Positions 36,636-50,132 of a DNA stretch of 64,000 bases are shown here, in pieces (the stretch's first letter is position 1; the number at the start of each line of letters is the position of its first letter). The stretch is from Sanghuangporus weigelae. Its lineage: Eukaryota; Basidiomycota; Agaricomycetes; Hymenochaetales; Hymenochaetaceae. Position numbers and translations under genes: made by a program. The notes below the pieces were generated by a model, which made no database searches, was not told where the DNA came from, and saw nothing but the letters and a program-made list of their open reading frames with translations. The DNA is taken from positions 1,364,001 to 1,428,000 of the forward strand of contig CP137327.1 of assembly GCA_033182465.1 (NCBI GenBank). Direction: 5' to 3'.

Positions 36636-37212
36636 TAATATTGCGTACGATATAATTGAGAAGTAGGAGACGCGGAAATTCGGAAGACCCAAGTCACGTG
36701 CACCTTGAGTATTGATGCTTTTCACCGAAACTCATAACTCATTGAACTCCTACACCTACAATACACCAAACCAGACTCTGTCCCACCAACTCACGGCCTA
36801 GGAAATGTAAGTGCTGATAATAGAAAATCCTGCATGATGAGCTGGAACTTGATGCCGTCCTGATCAACTTTGCGGTAACTTCTACCGCAAGGTTGCCTTG
36901 TGATATGGTAGTTGAGCCTCACCTTGGATTCTGCGATTCCAAAATGACACCGGGTCGTAAGAATTTGCTCGTCTCGGCTTATCATAATCATAGTAATACA
37001 AAGGTAAGCATGGTTCATATCTAACATACAAGCATATACAGCATAATCAATTAATTGAATGTCCATCCCAGATTCAGCTCCGCTCTTGCTGTAGCTGTTG
37101 TTCTCTGAGCACTAATTTCTGCATTCTAGTCGAAAGGCTTTGACCTATCACCACAGTAAGCATACTTCCAGCGAACCAGACACGAGATTACCTGCACTTG
37201 CGTAAACGCCGC
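36636..37212. other. Intergenic gap
   Basis: Between the MICOS gene start and the 3' end of the first FunK1 gene. No supported gene or repeat. Confidence 0.5.
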
Positions 37213-39854
37213 TCAGGACTCGGCTCCTTGTCGGCTCTTTTGCGTTTTGCGTTTTCCGATCCGACATGGTGTTGGGGACTCAGGCGCATGCTCTTCATTT
37301 TCTTCAGAGGGTCTTGAAGATTTTCGATTGAATCTGAAGAGTGCTTCCGCCTGAGCCTGCGGGAATGGATGTGCAGATGTTTCCTGCTCATCAAGATCAT
37401 CCTCTGGACTTGTAAAAGGAAGTGCAGTGGCAGACTCGATTTGCAATGCCAAATTGACGCAAGCTCCAAAGTTTTTTTCAGCCGCATCCCGTGCCATTTG
37501 GAGTGCATGCATGGGAAACTTCTCTTCGAATTCGATGTAGCTTTCGATGAGTTCATCGCGAAGCATATCAAGACTGATCTTGATCCCTTCAAGTTTTTCA
37601 GGCATCCATGAAACTCTGCCGAGGAAAGTTTCCGGCTCCTTTAGGCAGAGCAATCGTTGCGTTATATCAATAACATTCGAATCAGGGAGTAGTAAGCTAG
37701 CGGCAATGTCTTGCTCCTCTCCTCTCCTTTCACTCTCTTCTTGATCGACTGTGTCTGATTCATATGCATCGCTTTGCCTGAAAACTTGATACAGAGCAAT
37801 CCACAATAATGACTCCATATCGTGTAGGTCATTATGGAAGAAGGTCCCTTGAAGTTTCGGCCCGATGGATGCCCGGTTTGGTGGAGTTGGCTTATAAAGG
37901 TACGCCCGTTGAATAGTCTCGGCCGCCATGAGATGTATGCTAGCCTGGACAGACAAGAAATCAGGCAAATTTACACTCGAAAGGAGAAATTGACTCACTG
38001 TTCTCATTCGATGCGCAACGGCCTTTCGCCGTGCGTATTCCAGGTCACCTATTAGTCCACGCCCTTGATAAAGATAGAGGTTTCCGACGCTTAGGTCGCG
38101 ATGCACCCAGTCGGAGCCATGCAAATACTTTAGACCTGTAAGACTTTTAGTTTGTCTGATGACTTGCGTATGATACGTTGACACAAACATGCTGCGGCAT
38201 CTCTCAAGGCAATGAACGAGTCTGAAAGTTTTTCAGCTTTGTAAATTGGTTCCGCGACCTCAGCATACACGATTCGGTAATGCCTTCGGCGGGCACATTC
38301 TTCCAGCTTCGCTTTTGTGGATCGAATTTTGTGGACCCTTGACCCTCTGACTTTCGGTGGGCCGTCGCTTCGCTTGACTTCGCGATTCGTTGGCTTTTCA
38401 ACCTTGAGTTTGAATATCTCGTCCACTGGGGGAGTATAGCCTCGCATCATGACCGTTACTGTGTGATCTTCTGAGCCATTTACAGGAACAAGCCAGTCCA
38501 TCAATGGAGTGACGAGATGCGAAGCCACGAAGTTGCGAATCTTCAACCCATGTTCTCGTTGAACATCTTCCAACATCATGCTGTAAATGACGCTTTCGAG
38601 ATCCCTATCATCCTCCACCCAAGTATCCTTCAGAATACGGGTCTCACCCGAGTCGACGTCTATCACTTCCCACACTCTTGTCCCACTGCTGAGTAAACTG
38701 TCAGCCCCAACATCCTCAAGTGTTTTTCTTCGTCATATACATTCGATCCTTCACTTTGATGCAGTATACTCGTTCTTTTTCAGATACCATGATGGCCTGC
38801 ACGGTCGGATCCCAGCCTAATTCCTCTTCTGACGCGAAGGCGAGAGAGAGGAACACCTGTGCTAGATCGCTGATCCTCTGTGATACTACCGTCAATAAGA
38901 TCTTAAAGGTAGAAGGGAGCGACTCACCGTTGTGAAGTCAAATGGTTTGCTAACGACGAGAGTTCCGCGTGAAGAGAACCACAAGCGCATCATTCTGTTC
39001 TCGATCGTTGCTCCAAACGTAAACCTCCGGCATGCGTCAAGGGTCGCTGTCTGTTGAAGATGGAATATGCCCTTTTCTGCGTTCTTCAAGAGAAGTTAGG
39101 AAGATCAAAGAGGTTGTATACAGTCGACTCACATCATTGCGTTGATCAATTATTTCTTCCAGCTTCATCTCATATGCCATCGCAATATCGTACCATGATA
39201 TTGTCTTTCCTTCAGCCGTCAATACCCGCTTTCTTCTTTCTCTGGTATTTTTCTCGTCCCTCGTCTCTCCCTTTTTCGCCATTGCGACTCTTGCAAGCTC
39301 TTCTAGTCTCTTGGGAATGAGACCAGCATCTGGCCGTTGCCTGACGCCTCTCTCCGAAGTGGGAGTGATGTATGAGAGCATTGCAAGAACGAAATTCTCC
39401 GTGACTTAACGTCGTCTCGCGTTGCATGACGACAAATCTTTCCGTATATGTCGACAAGAGGGGCGAATACAGCATCCTCGTGCTCCTTTCTATCCCTCGG
39501 AGCTTTCTCGAAAGTCTTGAAGACTTTCTTCCCGGAACTAGTAATGACATCCCCTTCTTCTTCCAACAAAGCCACAACTTCCGGAAGATCAATCCAGTCC
39601 TTGAGTGGAGGAAGCAAATACTTCATGAATGCATCGAGACTGATTTCCGGTATGAATGGTCCGACCTCTTCTCGAACAGCTTCACGCATGGAGTCGAGAT
39701 TCCCCTCCTGATACTTCTTTGTGTGACTGTTTCGCAACTTGGCGGGAGAATCTTCCGCGTAGTCGGAGCAGAATACTCCGCTGACGTTGGGAGGAGGTGT
39801 GGATTGTTTCCCTTTAGAAGATGAGGCATTGTGCGGGTGTCCCACATAGGACAT
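37213..39854 (-). CDS. FunK1-type fungal protein kinase, paralogue A
   Basis: Multi-exon member of the FunK1 (Pkinase_fungal) family, expanded in multicellular basidiomycetes. ATG at 39854 (MSYVGHPHNASSSKGKQSTP). An N-terminal region with FMKYLLPPLKDWIDLPEV precedes APLVDIYGKI, and MAYEMKLEE follows. The kinase core has RRHYRIVYAEVAEPIYKAEK, DWVHRDLSVGNLYLYQ and GLIGDLEYARRK. HRD is present, while the DFG position reads DLE, as is common in this family. HNDLHDMESLLWIALYQVF and a basic C-terminus (RIGKRKTQKSR) complete it. Exon borders are approximate; some junctions, such as the one around 39400, were not settled. Tandem neighbour of paralogue B, same strand. Confidence 0.82.
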
Positions 39855-40267
39855 GTTGGCAAGAGAATAGAGGTAGGAGGGTGGCTTGAAGATAGCACGG
39901 GTTCTTAACTGCGGCCCACCCTATAGGCCTATCCACTTTTGATCGTGGCCTGAACCAGCCACAGGCGAACGTCCCTATGTGAAGGTAGGAGAGGTATTTG
40001 CATCGAATATTGCTCAATTAGTCTGAGCTGGGGACAGATTCCAATCATGTAGAACTCAAGGCCTTTCTAGCAAGCGGATTGAATACAAATACAAAAAAGA
40101 TTGCAGCAATACATCGGAATACAACTTGTGCGCAAAGCATTATTGTACTCATCTATCACCAGCAAGTAGTACAGATTTGTTCACGCCAATTTTGGTCGTC
40201 ACGCATCTCTAGAAGACTTTAACTTCGTATCTTCGATGTAGATTCTTAAGTCAGTCCAACATCCAGA
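39855..40267. other. Gap between the two FunK1 genes
   Basis: About 410 bp with no gene. It should hold the 3' end of paralogue B and the promoter of paralogue A. Confidence 0.5.
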
Positions 40268-42874
40268 TCACGTAGAAACCATTGAACTTGCCCACCTTGC
40301 TTTTCGACGTGGATGTACTGAACCTATGAAATCGTCGCTGTCTCGTTTCCGTTTTCTTTCCTTTGTCGACGGATCAGACGCATAGTCTGCTGTGATCCCT
40401 AATCCTTCCTTCTCTAAACAAAGTGCAGAACCAACGACGTTGTCCTCTGCTTGAACGGCATGCTGAATGCGAGAAACTGAATTTGACTGATTGACAAAAT
40501 CTTGTTCCAACGACCGCGATCGCACGCCAATGTCCCTATGAGGCTCGGGTTTGGCATCTTTACGAGAATCCATGCATTTGGCGAATTCTTTTTGAAATTC
40601 ATCGTGGACCCCATCTATGATTTGCGTTCGGGCACTGGGAAAGGTAGCTTCGAACTTCTGATAGCTAAGGACCAGTTCTATACGCAGAGAGTCGAGAATA
40701 AACTTGACGTCATGAAGACATTCTGGCATCCAGGCGAGCTCGTCGTAGTAAACGTCCGTGGCCTGTATGAATTGCATGCGATTCACTAATTCGTTGCATT
40801 CGGGGAATAGTTTTGCAGCTGCAGACTCTCTCCGATCATCCTGCTTTTCAGATTGGAGACGACAGTCTTCCTCGCCGGGATCAACGTTATTGAAGACTTC
40901 CCACACCGCAATCCACCATAGTGACTCCAAGTCATGCAGATCATTATAAGAGAACGGAGGAGCGCGACGAGACTCGATCATTTTCTTAGCGTCTTCCAGC
41001 CTTCCTTCAATTACGGCTAAAAATTGAGCATGTGACTGCTCTTCACTTAGCTGGGGACGATAGAGGTAACAAAGAGTAGCTGCCTCGACGGCCATAAAAT
41101 CAGGGGTACCCTTCCGGACCATAAGAAATGATTACAATGCTATGAGGATCAAAACTTACAATTTTTACCGTGACTCGTATGTCTGGGTTCTTGCGCTGCG
41201 CGTACTCAAAGTCTCCGATCAGACCGCGGCCTTGGTAGAGGTACAAATTCCCGACACTCAAATCCCGATGTACCCAGCCCGCTCCATGTATCCACTTCAG
41301 AACTGATAATCAATCGATCAGTTGATGTGCAAAACAGTGCCGAGTCAGTACAAACTTTTTGCGCTGTCGCTCAGTACATTGAACACGTCTGTAAGATCCC
41401 GTACGGCATAAAGAGGTTTCGCAACTTCCTTGAACACAACCCGGTAGTGCCTCCTTCGGACGATCTTCCTTACGGGATTATACCAGTGCAGAGGGTCCCT
41501 CAGATCGCCCCTTTCCAGACCCTCGATCCCAATCTCAGTTGATGGCAGTACGTCTTCGTCTCCACTCCTTAGATTTTCCACATTCACTCGATACGTTTCC
41601 TTGAATGACGGCGTGTATCCCCTCATCACCACGTTCGTTGTGTCGTCCTCCTCTCCGTTAGCTCTCACGAGACAATATGCGACAGGTGTGACTAGGTGCG
41701 AAGCTACTTGCTGTCGCACATCCGTGCCGTACACATCCTCGACATCATGTAGAAGCATCTCATATACGGAGTGCTCGGGTCTCTCGTCATCCTCAATCCA
41801 AACATCCTTCAAGACGTGCAAATCGTCTGAGCCAGGTCGGTGAACTATCCATACTCTTGTCGCATGTCCAGTCAACTGCTCAGACGAACTCTTCGACAAC
41901 ACCTGATCCGTCTCGTATGTTTCGCCGTCTACATCAATTCGGTATACCCGTCTGCCGTCATCCCTAATGAACGGTCGGATCGTCGGATCCCAGCCCAGTT
42001 CCTCCTTAGTCGCGAATGCAAGAGAGAGAAACACGTGAGTCAGTAGATCCAAGTCCTATTGGGCACGGTCAGTATGCGATCCTTGTGCCACTGTGGAATC
42101 TGTTGCTCACTTTTGAAAAATCAAAGGGCTTGCTAACGACAGGCGAAGAGCGAGAACAAAACCACAGTCGCATGGTCGTATTCTCAACAGTGATCCCGAA
42201 TGTGAATCTCCTGCACGGGTCTCGAGCCATTGCTAGCTGCATGTTGGACACGATCTTTCTCGCATTCTATTCACGTAACGTATTAGAACGAATCATACAT
42301 GGCCTAAAGGGGGACGTACCTCCTTCCGAGTCTCATCACTAGAGTTTCTTCTGAAACTAGAAGTGAGGGCAATGTCATCCCACGAGCCAGTCGTATGATG
42401 CTCTGTAGTGTTCTCCTTGTCCTTGAGTAGGAAACACGCGTCTTGCGAGGACACACATCGGTCGCGCTTTTCTGGTGCTGAAAGGAGTACTATATCCATT
42501 ATTTGCTTGAGATGGGATATTTTTGCTGCCGCCACGCAAGTTGCCCTTTGGAAAATGTCGACTAAAGGTGCGAATGTGTCGTGTTTCTTTCGTCTTTTGC
42601 CTCCAGACACCGTCCAGAGACCCTTCCATTTGCCGCCAAATCCAGTGAAGCCCCTCTTGCTCAGTTTCGACCGGATACTCTTGGTGTCAATACCTTCCCT
42701 TAACGGAGGAAGGAGATAGTTCATGAATGAATTCGTATCAATCTCTGGGAAAACATAGCCCGGATTCCTGAGCTCTTCTGAGATGTTAATTTTCTCCTCC
42801 TTGTTCTTGACGTTCAGTAAGGGTTTCGATGGTTCGGCGTCATCGGAGATTGCTTGTTTGTTGAAGTGTCTCAT
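40268..42874 (-). CDS. FunK1-type fungal protein kinase, paralogue B
   Basis: Second FunK1 gene. ATG at 42874 (MRHFNKQAISDDAEPSKPLL). The N-terminal block SFMNYLLPPLREGIDTK parallels the same block in paralogue A, followed by FAPLVDIFQRA. The C-lobe has RRHYRVVFKEVAKPLYAVRD, GWVHRDLSVGNLYLYQGRG and LIGDFEYAQRKNP. DFE replaces DFG. YNDLHDLESLWWIAVWEVF and the tail KERKRKRDSDDF, which looks like a nuclear localisation signal, follow. Both paralogues share motif order and intron layout, so this is a local duplication, but divergence is large. Exon borders are approximate. Confidence 0.82.
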
Positions 42875-43192
42875 GGTTGAGAGAAGATGCGCTGTAAAGC
42901 AGATAGTGGTATGTAGTAAAGAAGCTCGACTTAGTAGTGGCTTCGAAAGAACGCGAAATGTCACATTACGTGACAAGTTACCATATCAGACACATCAATT
43001 GATTTGATTTCAGAGTGTCAAGCTTACAAATTAAATCGCGTATGTAATATCAGAGGCGCTCTTCAAACTTCCAGTTGGTACGCGTCATTCAGCCGCAGCT
43101 ACACTTACGCACCAACCACTATCTACCTTGACGAATTGCTGACTCCAGTGCTCACGACGCCAAAGTCGTTGACAGAAATACAAGATTGTACG
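42875..43192. other. Divergent promoter region between FunK1 B and Ubp6
   Basis: About 318 bp separating a minus-strand and a plus-strand start codon. No distinct element recognised. Confidence 0.5.
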
Positions 43193-45343
43193 ATGCCGGC
43201 TCTCAAAGTCAAGGTTAAACATAATGGCAAAGTGCACGACGACATCCTTCTCCGCACCGACGCGCCGCCGGCTGTGTTTAAGCAGAGCATCTATGAGAGG
43301 ACGGGTGTACCCGCAGATAGAATGAAGGTCATGGTCAAGGGCGGTATGTTGAAGGTACGTAGTGGCCCATTGCCTAGTGTAGTCGCTGTGGTGGTGGTTG
43401 TGACAACACACGTTACGGAATCAATGGATGGATTGCGACGGCAGATGTGTGTGTGAATGGGCTGAGGAATATTTTCATTTCCCTTACGACCTGAATCTCC
43501 TGATCCAAGAATCATTGCACTACTCACCATCAGGGATCTATTTCATGATGTCGGGTATACTGACTTTCCGTTCTTGCAGGATGATTCGGATTGGAATAAA
43601 ATTGCACCCAAAGATGTGGGCATGACTTTCTTCGGTTGAGACAATATCGCTTTATTCACTGAACGTGCGCAGGGTCAAACTTTCATGGTCATCGGTGCTG
43701 CCGGAGAGTTGCCGAAGCCCCCTGAAAGGCCAATCGTCTTCCTTGAAGGTCTGTAACGAATGTCGTTTCTGAAAGTGATTATTCTGAACCACTCACTCGC
43801 AGATATGAACGAAGAGGAGCTGGCAGAAGCTGTGAGTGCGCTTCTACAATGTAAAATCTATCGTTAATATAGCATTTATGCAGTTGGCTCTTCCGGTTGG
43901 CTTCAGGAACCTGGGTAATACCTGTTATATGAACGCAACTTTACAAGTCATGCGTGCCATACCGGAGCTGCAGAACTCACTTTCCTCGTTCCAACCGACG
44001 TCATCAACATCGGAAGGAAATCCCTTGCTGACTGTTGCTCTGCGCGACATGTATGGTAGCTTACGGACGTCCGTGGACGCTTTTACGCCCCTTTCTTTCT
44101 TGTCTGCCCTGCGTCAGGCTGTTCCGCAATTCGGTGAACTCGCGCGCGTAGGAAAGTCTGGAATGGGTGGCTACGCCCAGCAGGATGCGGAAGAGTGCTT
44201 CACTCAGATTTGTCACGCACTGAACGCCATTTCCGGAACTGGGGATTCTCGGAAGCGGTTCGTGGAGCAGTACATGATGGCTGAAATGTGTCGCGAGTAA
44301 GTCTTTCCTTGAAATAGTCCATTCTCGGAGCTAAGTTTTTTTCTGGCAGATTGAAGTGTGATGAAGCGCCGGAGGAGGAACCCACCATCTCCTTTGAAAA
44401 AGTGCTCAAGCTGGAGTGCAATATCAGTACAACCACGAATTATATGCATACCGGTATCATGGATGCCCTCGACCAAAAGATTGAGAAGTTTTCTCCGACG
44501 CTCAACCGTCAGGCAGTCTACAGTCAACAGTCACGTCTCTCTCGAATTCCGGTCAACCTGATGGTACACATGGTGCGCTTCGCATGGAAGCGAGACATCG
44601 GAAAGAAGGCGAAAATCATGCGCCGTGTAGCCTTCCCGCAGGAACAGGACGTCCTGAACCTATGTACGGATCAGCTACGCGAAAAGCTCACTCCTGTCAA
44701 TAAAAGGCTCAAGGAAATAGAGAAAGACCGGGCAGAGAGGAGGAAGGTACGCAAGAGGACGAAGAACATTTTGACTGATGCTGCAGGCACAAGTGTCAGT
44801 ATCAGTGATCCGGTTCAGCCAGGTGTCAGTATCTCCGAGTCTTCCTCTGTCATCGTGCCAGCCCCTGTTCCTGCGGGCAGTGAACCTCTGACAGCCGACG
44901 CGGCTGCAGCCTCGAGTCCTTCACAAAGCAGTCTCGATAAAGGGAAAGCAAAAGAACTCGATGGGGTTGTTCTTGAAGCCGAAAACGAATATCGTATAAG
45001 GGAACTAGCAGAGCTTGAAGCGCTCGTCCCGGAGGACGTCAAGTTCGATGTCGGCAGCAGCTGGACGGGGTTATACGAGCTCATCGGAATCGTTACTCAT
45101 AAGGGTGCAACGGCTGATTCAGGTCACTACATCGGCTTTGTGAAGAAGCGCGCTTTGATTCCCGCTAGTATCGGTATGGAAGATGGCAAACGGGAGAAAG
45201 GCAAGTTGGATGAGGGAGATGAGGATTGGTTCAAATTTGATGATGAAAAAGTGTCGATTTTCCCTGCCGACAAATTGCCTTCGCTCGAGGGTGGAGGTGC
45301 GTTTCTCGTATTGCTTTCTTCCAAGTACACCAAGAATAAGTAG
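43193..45343 (+). CDS. UBP6: Proteasome-associated ubiquitin-specific protease (Ubp6/USP14)
   Basis: Exons 43193..43354, 43580..43615, 43673..43748, 43803..43831, 43884..44296 and 44350..45343 give 569 aa in frame. The N-terminal ubiquitin-like domain (ALKVKVKHNGKVHDDILL, TFMVIGAAGELP) docks on Rpn1. The USP catalytic domain has the Cys box GFRNLGNTCYMNATLQ, the loop GGYAQQDAEECF, and the His box TADSGHYIGFVKKR near the C-terminus with WFKFDDEKVS. A ~150-residue insertion with KEIEKDRAERRKVRKR and a Ser/Pro/Ala-rich stretch splits the catalytic fold, as in Ubp6. It removes ubiquitin from proteasome substrates. All catalytic boxes are intact. Confidence 0.93.
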
Positions 45344-47420
45344 GCTAATTCGTATCACTCTTCTTCAGGTGAGGATGCGTCGGCGTATTTGCTTCTCTAT
45401 AGAAGCAAGACATTGGCATAGATTTGGTAGCAATCATACTGAGCAAGCGCAAAGCTATTAGCGCTCGTGTACGCCTAGATGACGTGTTGTAAAAATGAAT
45501 GGATACTGATGCATTACTGTTGACGTTTGCACGGGCTGGAAGGAGAGGGGTACAATGCAGTCCGTTTGGCAATTCTTTGAGATTGACTTGAGTGACCGTC
45601 CAGATCGAACCCATCTATGGTCTTTGATCTCTCTTACCAACGCTACTCATTGTTCGGTCAGCCCAGCGATGTGCCTTGATGAATGCACCAAGCTGTCATT
45701 TAATTAAAGAAAACCACGGGTTAGAAGTAGTCTTATTCGTCTTCTGATCCTAGACGCAAGAATTTTAACAGACTTGTTCGTTGTGATGTATCTCACTAGT
45801 TTGAAATCATTCAGTCTGTCAAATTGGCCGAAACAACTGGTTTCTTGAATAATGACGGTGACGAGAATATTTCTGATGTAGCTGGAGTAGAAATGCTTCT
45901 CGTTTGAACTGTAACTAATGCTATTGAGCACTAGTACTGTCTGTATGAAAGCTCTTTCGCCGAATGAAGGGGCGTCAGTAAGAATCCTTGCTATGTGCAC
46001 GACTCTCGCTCTAACCATCGAGAACACAGCACACTCCATAGGTTTCATACTTCCAGAAACCTAGTTCTGATGTATGTTGATGCAACGTTCAATTCGATTG
46101 CCACTCAGTTGCTGGGTCGTTCCGCTCCGCTCTCCGTGTCTTCTCACGATTTTTGCAGTTGAGTGTACAATTTTCCATGACTAATATACAGGTGAATCGG
46201 AAGCGCAGTGTCTCAAGATCCCTCCGAGAGGACACAAGCTTACACTGGTAGGGGTGTAGAGTGTGTGTGGCGGCATTATGCGGATGCGGATGGATACAAG
46301 CGTGGCGTGCGAACCTAGAGACCGAGCTCGGATGAGCCCATCGCAACTTTACTTACTACTAACTACGTACTGTGCAACTGTCGGACCTGCCTCAGGTATA
46401 GCTCAGCTCAATTCGAATGCGCTGGTTGCATGTGCTTCCTTACAATTGGGACTATGCTCTGTCGATTCACCAAATGATTCGCTCTGCCGGGATGAGATTT
46501 GAAATACAGTTGCAATGACCTGAAGCCCAGCATCACCGAGATGCCGTCGTCTTAAAGGTGGAACTCGAAGTTTCCGAATCAGCCTTGCCGGGGACTTTGT
46601 GCATTCTACCGAACTCGTTACCTGGCCTTCAGAACTGACGGAGTCAAAAATTTCACCCATGTAAGTGGTCTTGCATCTCAATGGTTATACCTTTATTGTC
46701 GGGCTTCGCAGATTAAGGATTTGATGAAGACATCGCAGGTCGCGTAAGCGCGGGTTGTGTTTTTACACATCTCGGAGGTATTGATGACTGACTGTTACGA
46801 CTTAGTGTCTCCAGAGCGCTTGCGAGACCTTACAGCGAAGAGTATTTCGGTATATAAAAGCGCAGCTTTATTGAGGCTACAGTGATAGTTCTCAGGGCTC
46901 TCCAACTCTCGACTTATGTCAGAACAACGGATCAACCTTGTCCCACGGTCTCTAAGAATCACTGAAAATATATCTAAATTCCGCGGAGTGAACACTCTCG
47001 CATTCTCACTTACGTTATGGGCTCCGTTGATCACGCGATAATCAGAACTCAACTGGATCCACCAAATGAAACGAAGTGTATAGCCAGACGTCCATCTTAC
47101 ACAGGCTTAGTGAATGAGTGATTGTTGTTAACACGAGATACCTTCTCTTCTGATTCGCGAACTGTCTTGCGGAAACTAGAGTTGAATCGTCCTTTTACTA
47201 GATATATCTCCGCGCTTCTGCGGCTACAGACTGCGTGCCTTTTTCTCATGATAGAATGGAGATCGAATTTGTTTTATGATGTTCCGTTTTTCCCTCGCAT
47301 CGTTGGTGCCGTTATCTACTGTATCACTGCTGCGCTTCGTCGTCCACAGGGCGTTCTGCCAAATAGCAGAAGCCGCAGCAGCAACGTTTTGTTCCACTCT
47401 GCCTTTTCCGAAACCAAAAG
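45344..47420. other. 2-kb region without a recognisable gene
   Basis: No coding feature I can support. A 114-codon minus ORF at 45704-46048 and smaller ORFs lack any familiar motif. There are no obvious terminal repeats or target-site duplications. It may be the decayed flank of DUF6533 copy 4. Confidence 0.4.
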
Positions 47421-49150
47421 ATGTCCCCACCAACACTATCATCTCAATTTATAGGGTCTCTCGATACTCAAGGAGTCCATGTTCTTACCGCGTTTCGAGC
47501 TATGACTGGTCAGCCCTATACCTTTTCGTATCCATTAATTTCTTACGAGACCCTACAGTTGCGTGCATCACATTTCATCTTTACTATACAAGTGAGCCGC
47601 CGTCGGTTTCTTTGACGTCTACTAAATGAGATTCAAAGTGCTGCATTTGGGCGAGGAGGTTTGCTTCCTGTCACGATAAACTCGGCTGGAACTAGGCTTA
47701 CTACGTTAATCGAATCGCAGATAGAGTACATATGGGTAAGTGGTTTAGGAGAGTTTCGTGCAATTGATGCTGACTCGATCTTTGCCTGACTGAAGAGGTG
47801 GTCGCGGGGAAAGGTCAGGTATCTGCTGGTTGGATTTAACTCCTTGATATAGCTTACGCTTGTCCTACAGTAATGCTTCGATAGACCAGGTACCTCGGAC
47901 TGCTCTTTCTAATATATGCACGGTGTCTCGACTTGATCGTTTAATTGTTAGTTTAGAGTCCTCAGTTTCACAGTCTATGGGCTAAGAAATGACGCTTGGG
48001 ATGATGAAGAAGCATACGAGTCTCAGGTGAAAAAAAAAATCGTCTGGCATTGGTGTTTTGCTGTGTTGACTCATGGTTCATGATCAGGGAATGTTCTTAT
48101 CTACCAACTTCATCACAACTTGTAAGAGACATCTAAGAGTCTTTCACATTGACTGACTTCCTCCACTAGGCTTTGACAGCAAGCTGTTTTCTGGTCTTGG
48201 TCCTATGATCATGCTGATGGCAGAAAGTAAGCCAATCATCTTCGTTCGAGGTCAACGCAGATGCTATCCTCTCTTAGTCATACTACAGATGCGTGTGTAT
48301 GCGCTATACGGGCGGGACAAACGGGCACTCGTCTCTTTCATCTCATTGACGACGATTGTCTTCGGATTCAACATAATACAAATTACCGGTGTATTTAGTA
48401 TGTGAATGCAGATGATTTCCATTTCAATCTGATTGTCGACTTTGCAACCAGTCCTCGTTGAGAATGGCACTTACGTTGAAATCGATTGTTTTCGGAATAC
48501 CTTTTCTGCCGATCTGTCCATCCCCAAGTCCACGAATGCCTCATACTGTATTGATGCGATTCCGGTGTCAGGAATAAGGTGGGCTGTGACATCCTTTGTG
48601 GAACTGCTCTCGTTCCTCGTGGTATTGATAAAACCTCGATTGTGGAAAGCAGGAGTCAGTGAGCATAAGACATCGAGATGCGATATCGCTACAAAGATGG
48701 CAGGATTCCATCGCCTATTTTGCCGTGTAAAGCGTCTTCTTATAAGAACCGTTGGCAAACGACTGAAGAATCATTCTTCAACTGCCGGTATTACAAAAGG
48801 ATGTTCACTGTCTGTATCATCGGTACCATCTTCGTGTTCTCTACAAAGTGTCAAAAGGTGTATATGCTTGTCTCTTTTTCATCCTCGTACTTAACCGAAT
48901 CTATAAGTCTGAATTTATTTGGCTTGGTATCGCCCTGAATACGTATGAAACTGTCGTGATAACAATCATGACAATCCTTGCTCCAAAACTCATCCTCGAC
49001 CTTCAGGCCGACTGCTACCGTCTAGTCGACATGGAGATAACACCATCATCTCTAGACAATAATGCGCAGGATTGCCTCGTATCCAATGCAAGCACACGAT
49101 TCGCACGGAGTTCAAGTAATTTTGACGCTTTGTCGGGTTTTCTGATTTGA
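47421..49150 (+). CDS. DUF6533-family membrane protein, copy 4 (probably damaged)
   Basis: Same exon plan as copies 1 and 2. Exon 1 starts MSPPTLSSQF and includes GVHVLTAFRAM. The next exon reads VACITFHLYYT, followed by a 20-nt micro-exon (LHLGEE), a 15-nt micro-exon (IEYIW), RWSRGKVRYLL and TRYLGLLFLIY. Further on are FSGLGPMIMLMAE, MRVYALYGRDKRALVSFI, GIRWAVTSFVELLSFLVVL and NTYETVVITIMTILAPKL. Where the other copies read MAR-D-S-(V/I)-AYFA, this one reads MAGFHRLF: about two bases are missing near 48690, and the expected DSIAYFAV reappears in another frame. Unless splicing bypasses it, the gene is a recent pseudogene. Confidence 0.68.
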
Positions 49151-50132
49151 CGGGGACCTTGGACAAATCGATCCTAGGGACGTATGTCTTGAAAACATAT
49201 GTCTTGTTCTCTGAGGAACACCGTACTTCTAAAGACAAGTACAAGAAATAACAATGTACTATTTACTAATGTGCATGGAAATACGAGCTGCTGCGTATCT
49301 AGAATCCTGGGTCGTTTTTATAGGTGACTGCATCCAACTTCCGAGCCATCTTCTCACACCGATTTTTGCTCTCAGAAATGCAATGGTTTTTCTTGAAGCC
49401 TTGACCTGCGAAAAGAAGGCTACATCTTGTTGATGGAGCAGGCGCGAATATCCGAGAGGGAAACTCTCTATTTTTTATTATACATTTACGCTACTTTTCC
49501 ATCTGAGACATGAATCAGCATCAGCATAGAACAGTTATGAAATAGAATAGATACAATCAATGAATAGAATCACGAAAGAAAAATGAATTCGCATGGATAG
49601 GAGGAAGTTTATAAATACCATATATGCATTCCAAACCGTAAGTAAGTATTGCAATCATTTGGGACTTCAACAATTTGATAATCCGACACTACCTCCATCC
49701 CAAGTGACAAAATACATAAGAGTTTTATGTGTTTCTAAGTCCATATGATTTTTGTGGATCAAAATAAACAATGTTGTGCCTTTGTTGGGAGGATGTCAAG
49801 AAGGAAGAGATACTTCCACAAGGAGGAAATGAAACCGGAAATCAGATCAGTATATTACGTAACTTCAGGCGGCTGATAATTCAATGGGAAAAAAGATGAT
49901 TTGTCAGTGCACAAGCCTAACCTGTAACCATCGAGTTTCACTTGCAGCGGGATTTTCAAGGACGCGCTTTTACCATCGTTAGTCAGAAACCGAGTCGGAA
50001 ATGTCAAGGATTCAGTAATATCTTCCAACGATATTAGAAAGCAACTCTCGCACGTCATAGCCGCTCATACATAGTTCAGTCATCCATCCGCGAATCCAGT
50101 TTCAAAAGGGTTCGCTCCCATGCAGGCTAGTC
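49151..50132. other. 1-kb gap upstream of the glutathione transferase gene
   Basis: AT-rich, especially 49480-49760. No gene or repeat recognised. Confidence 0.45.
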
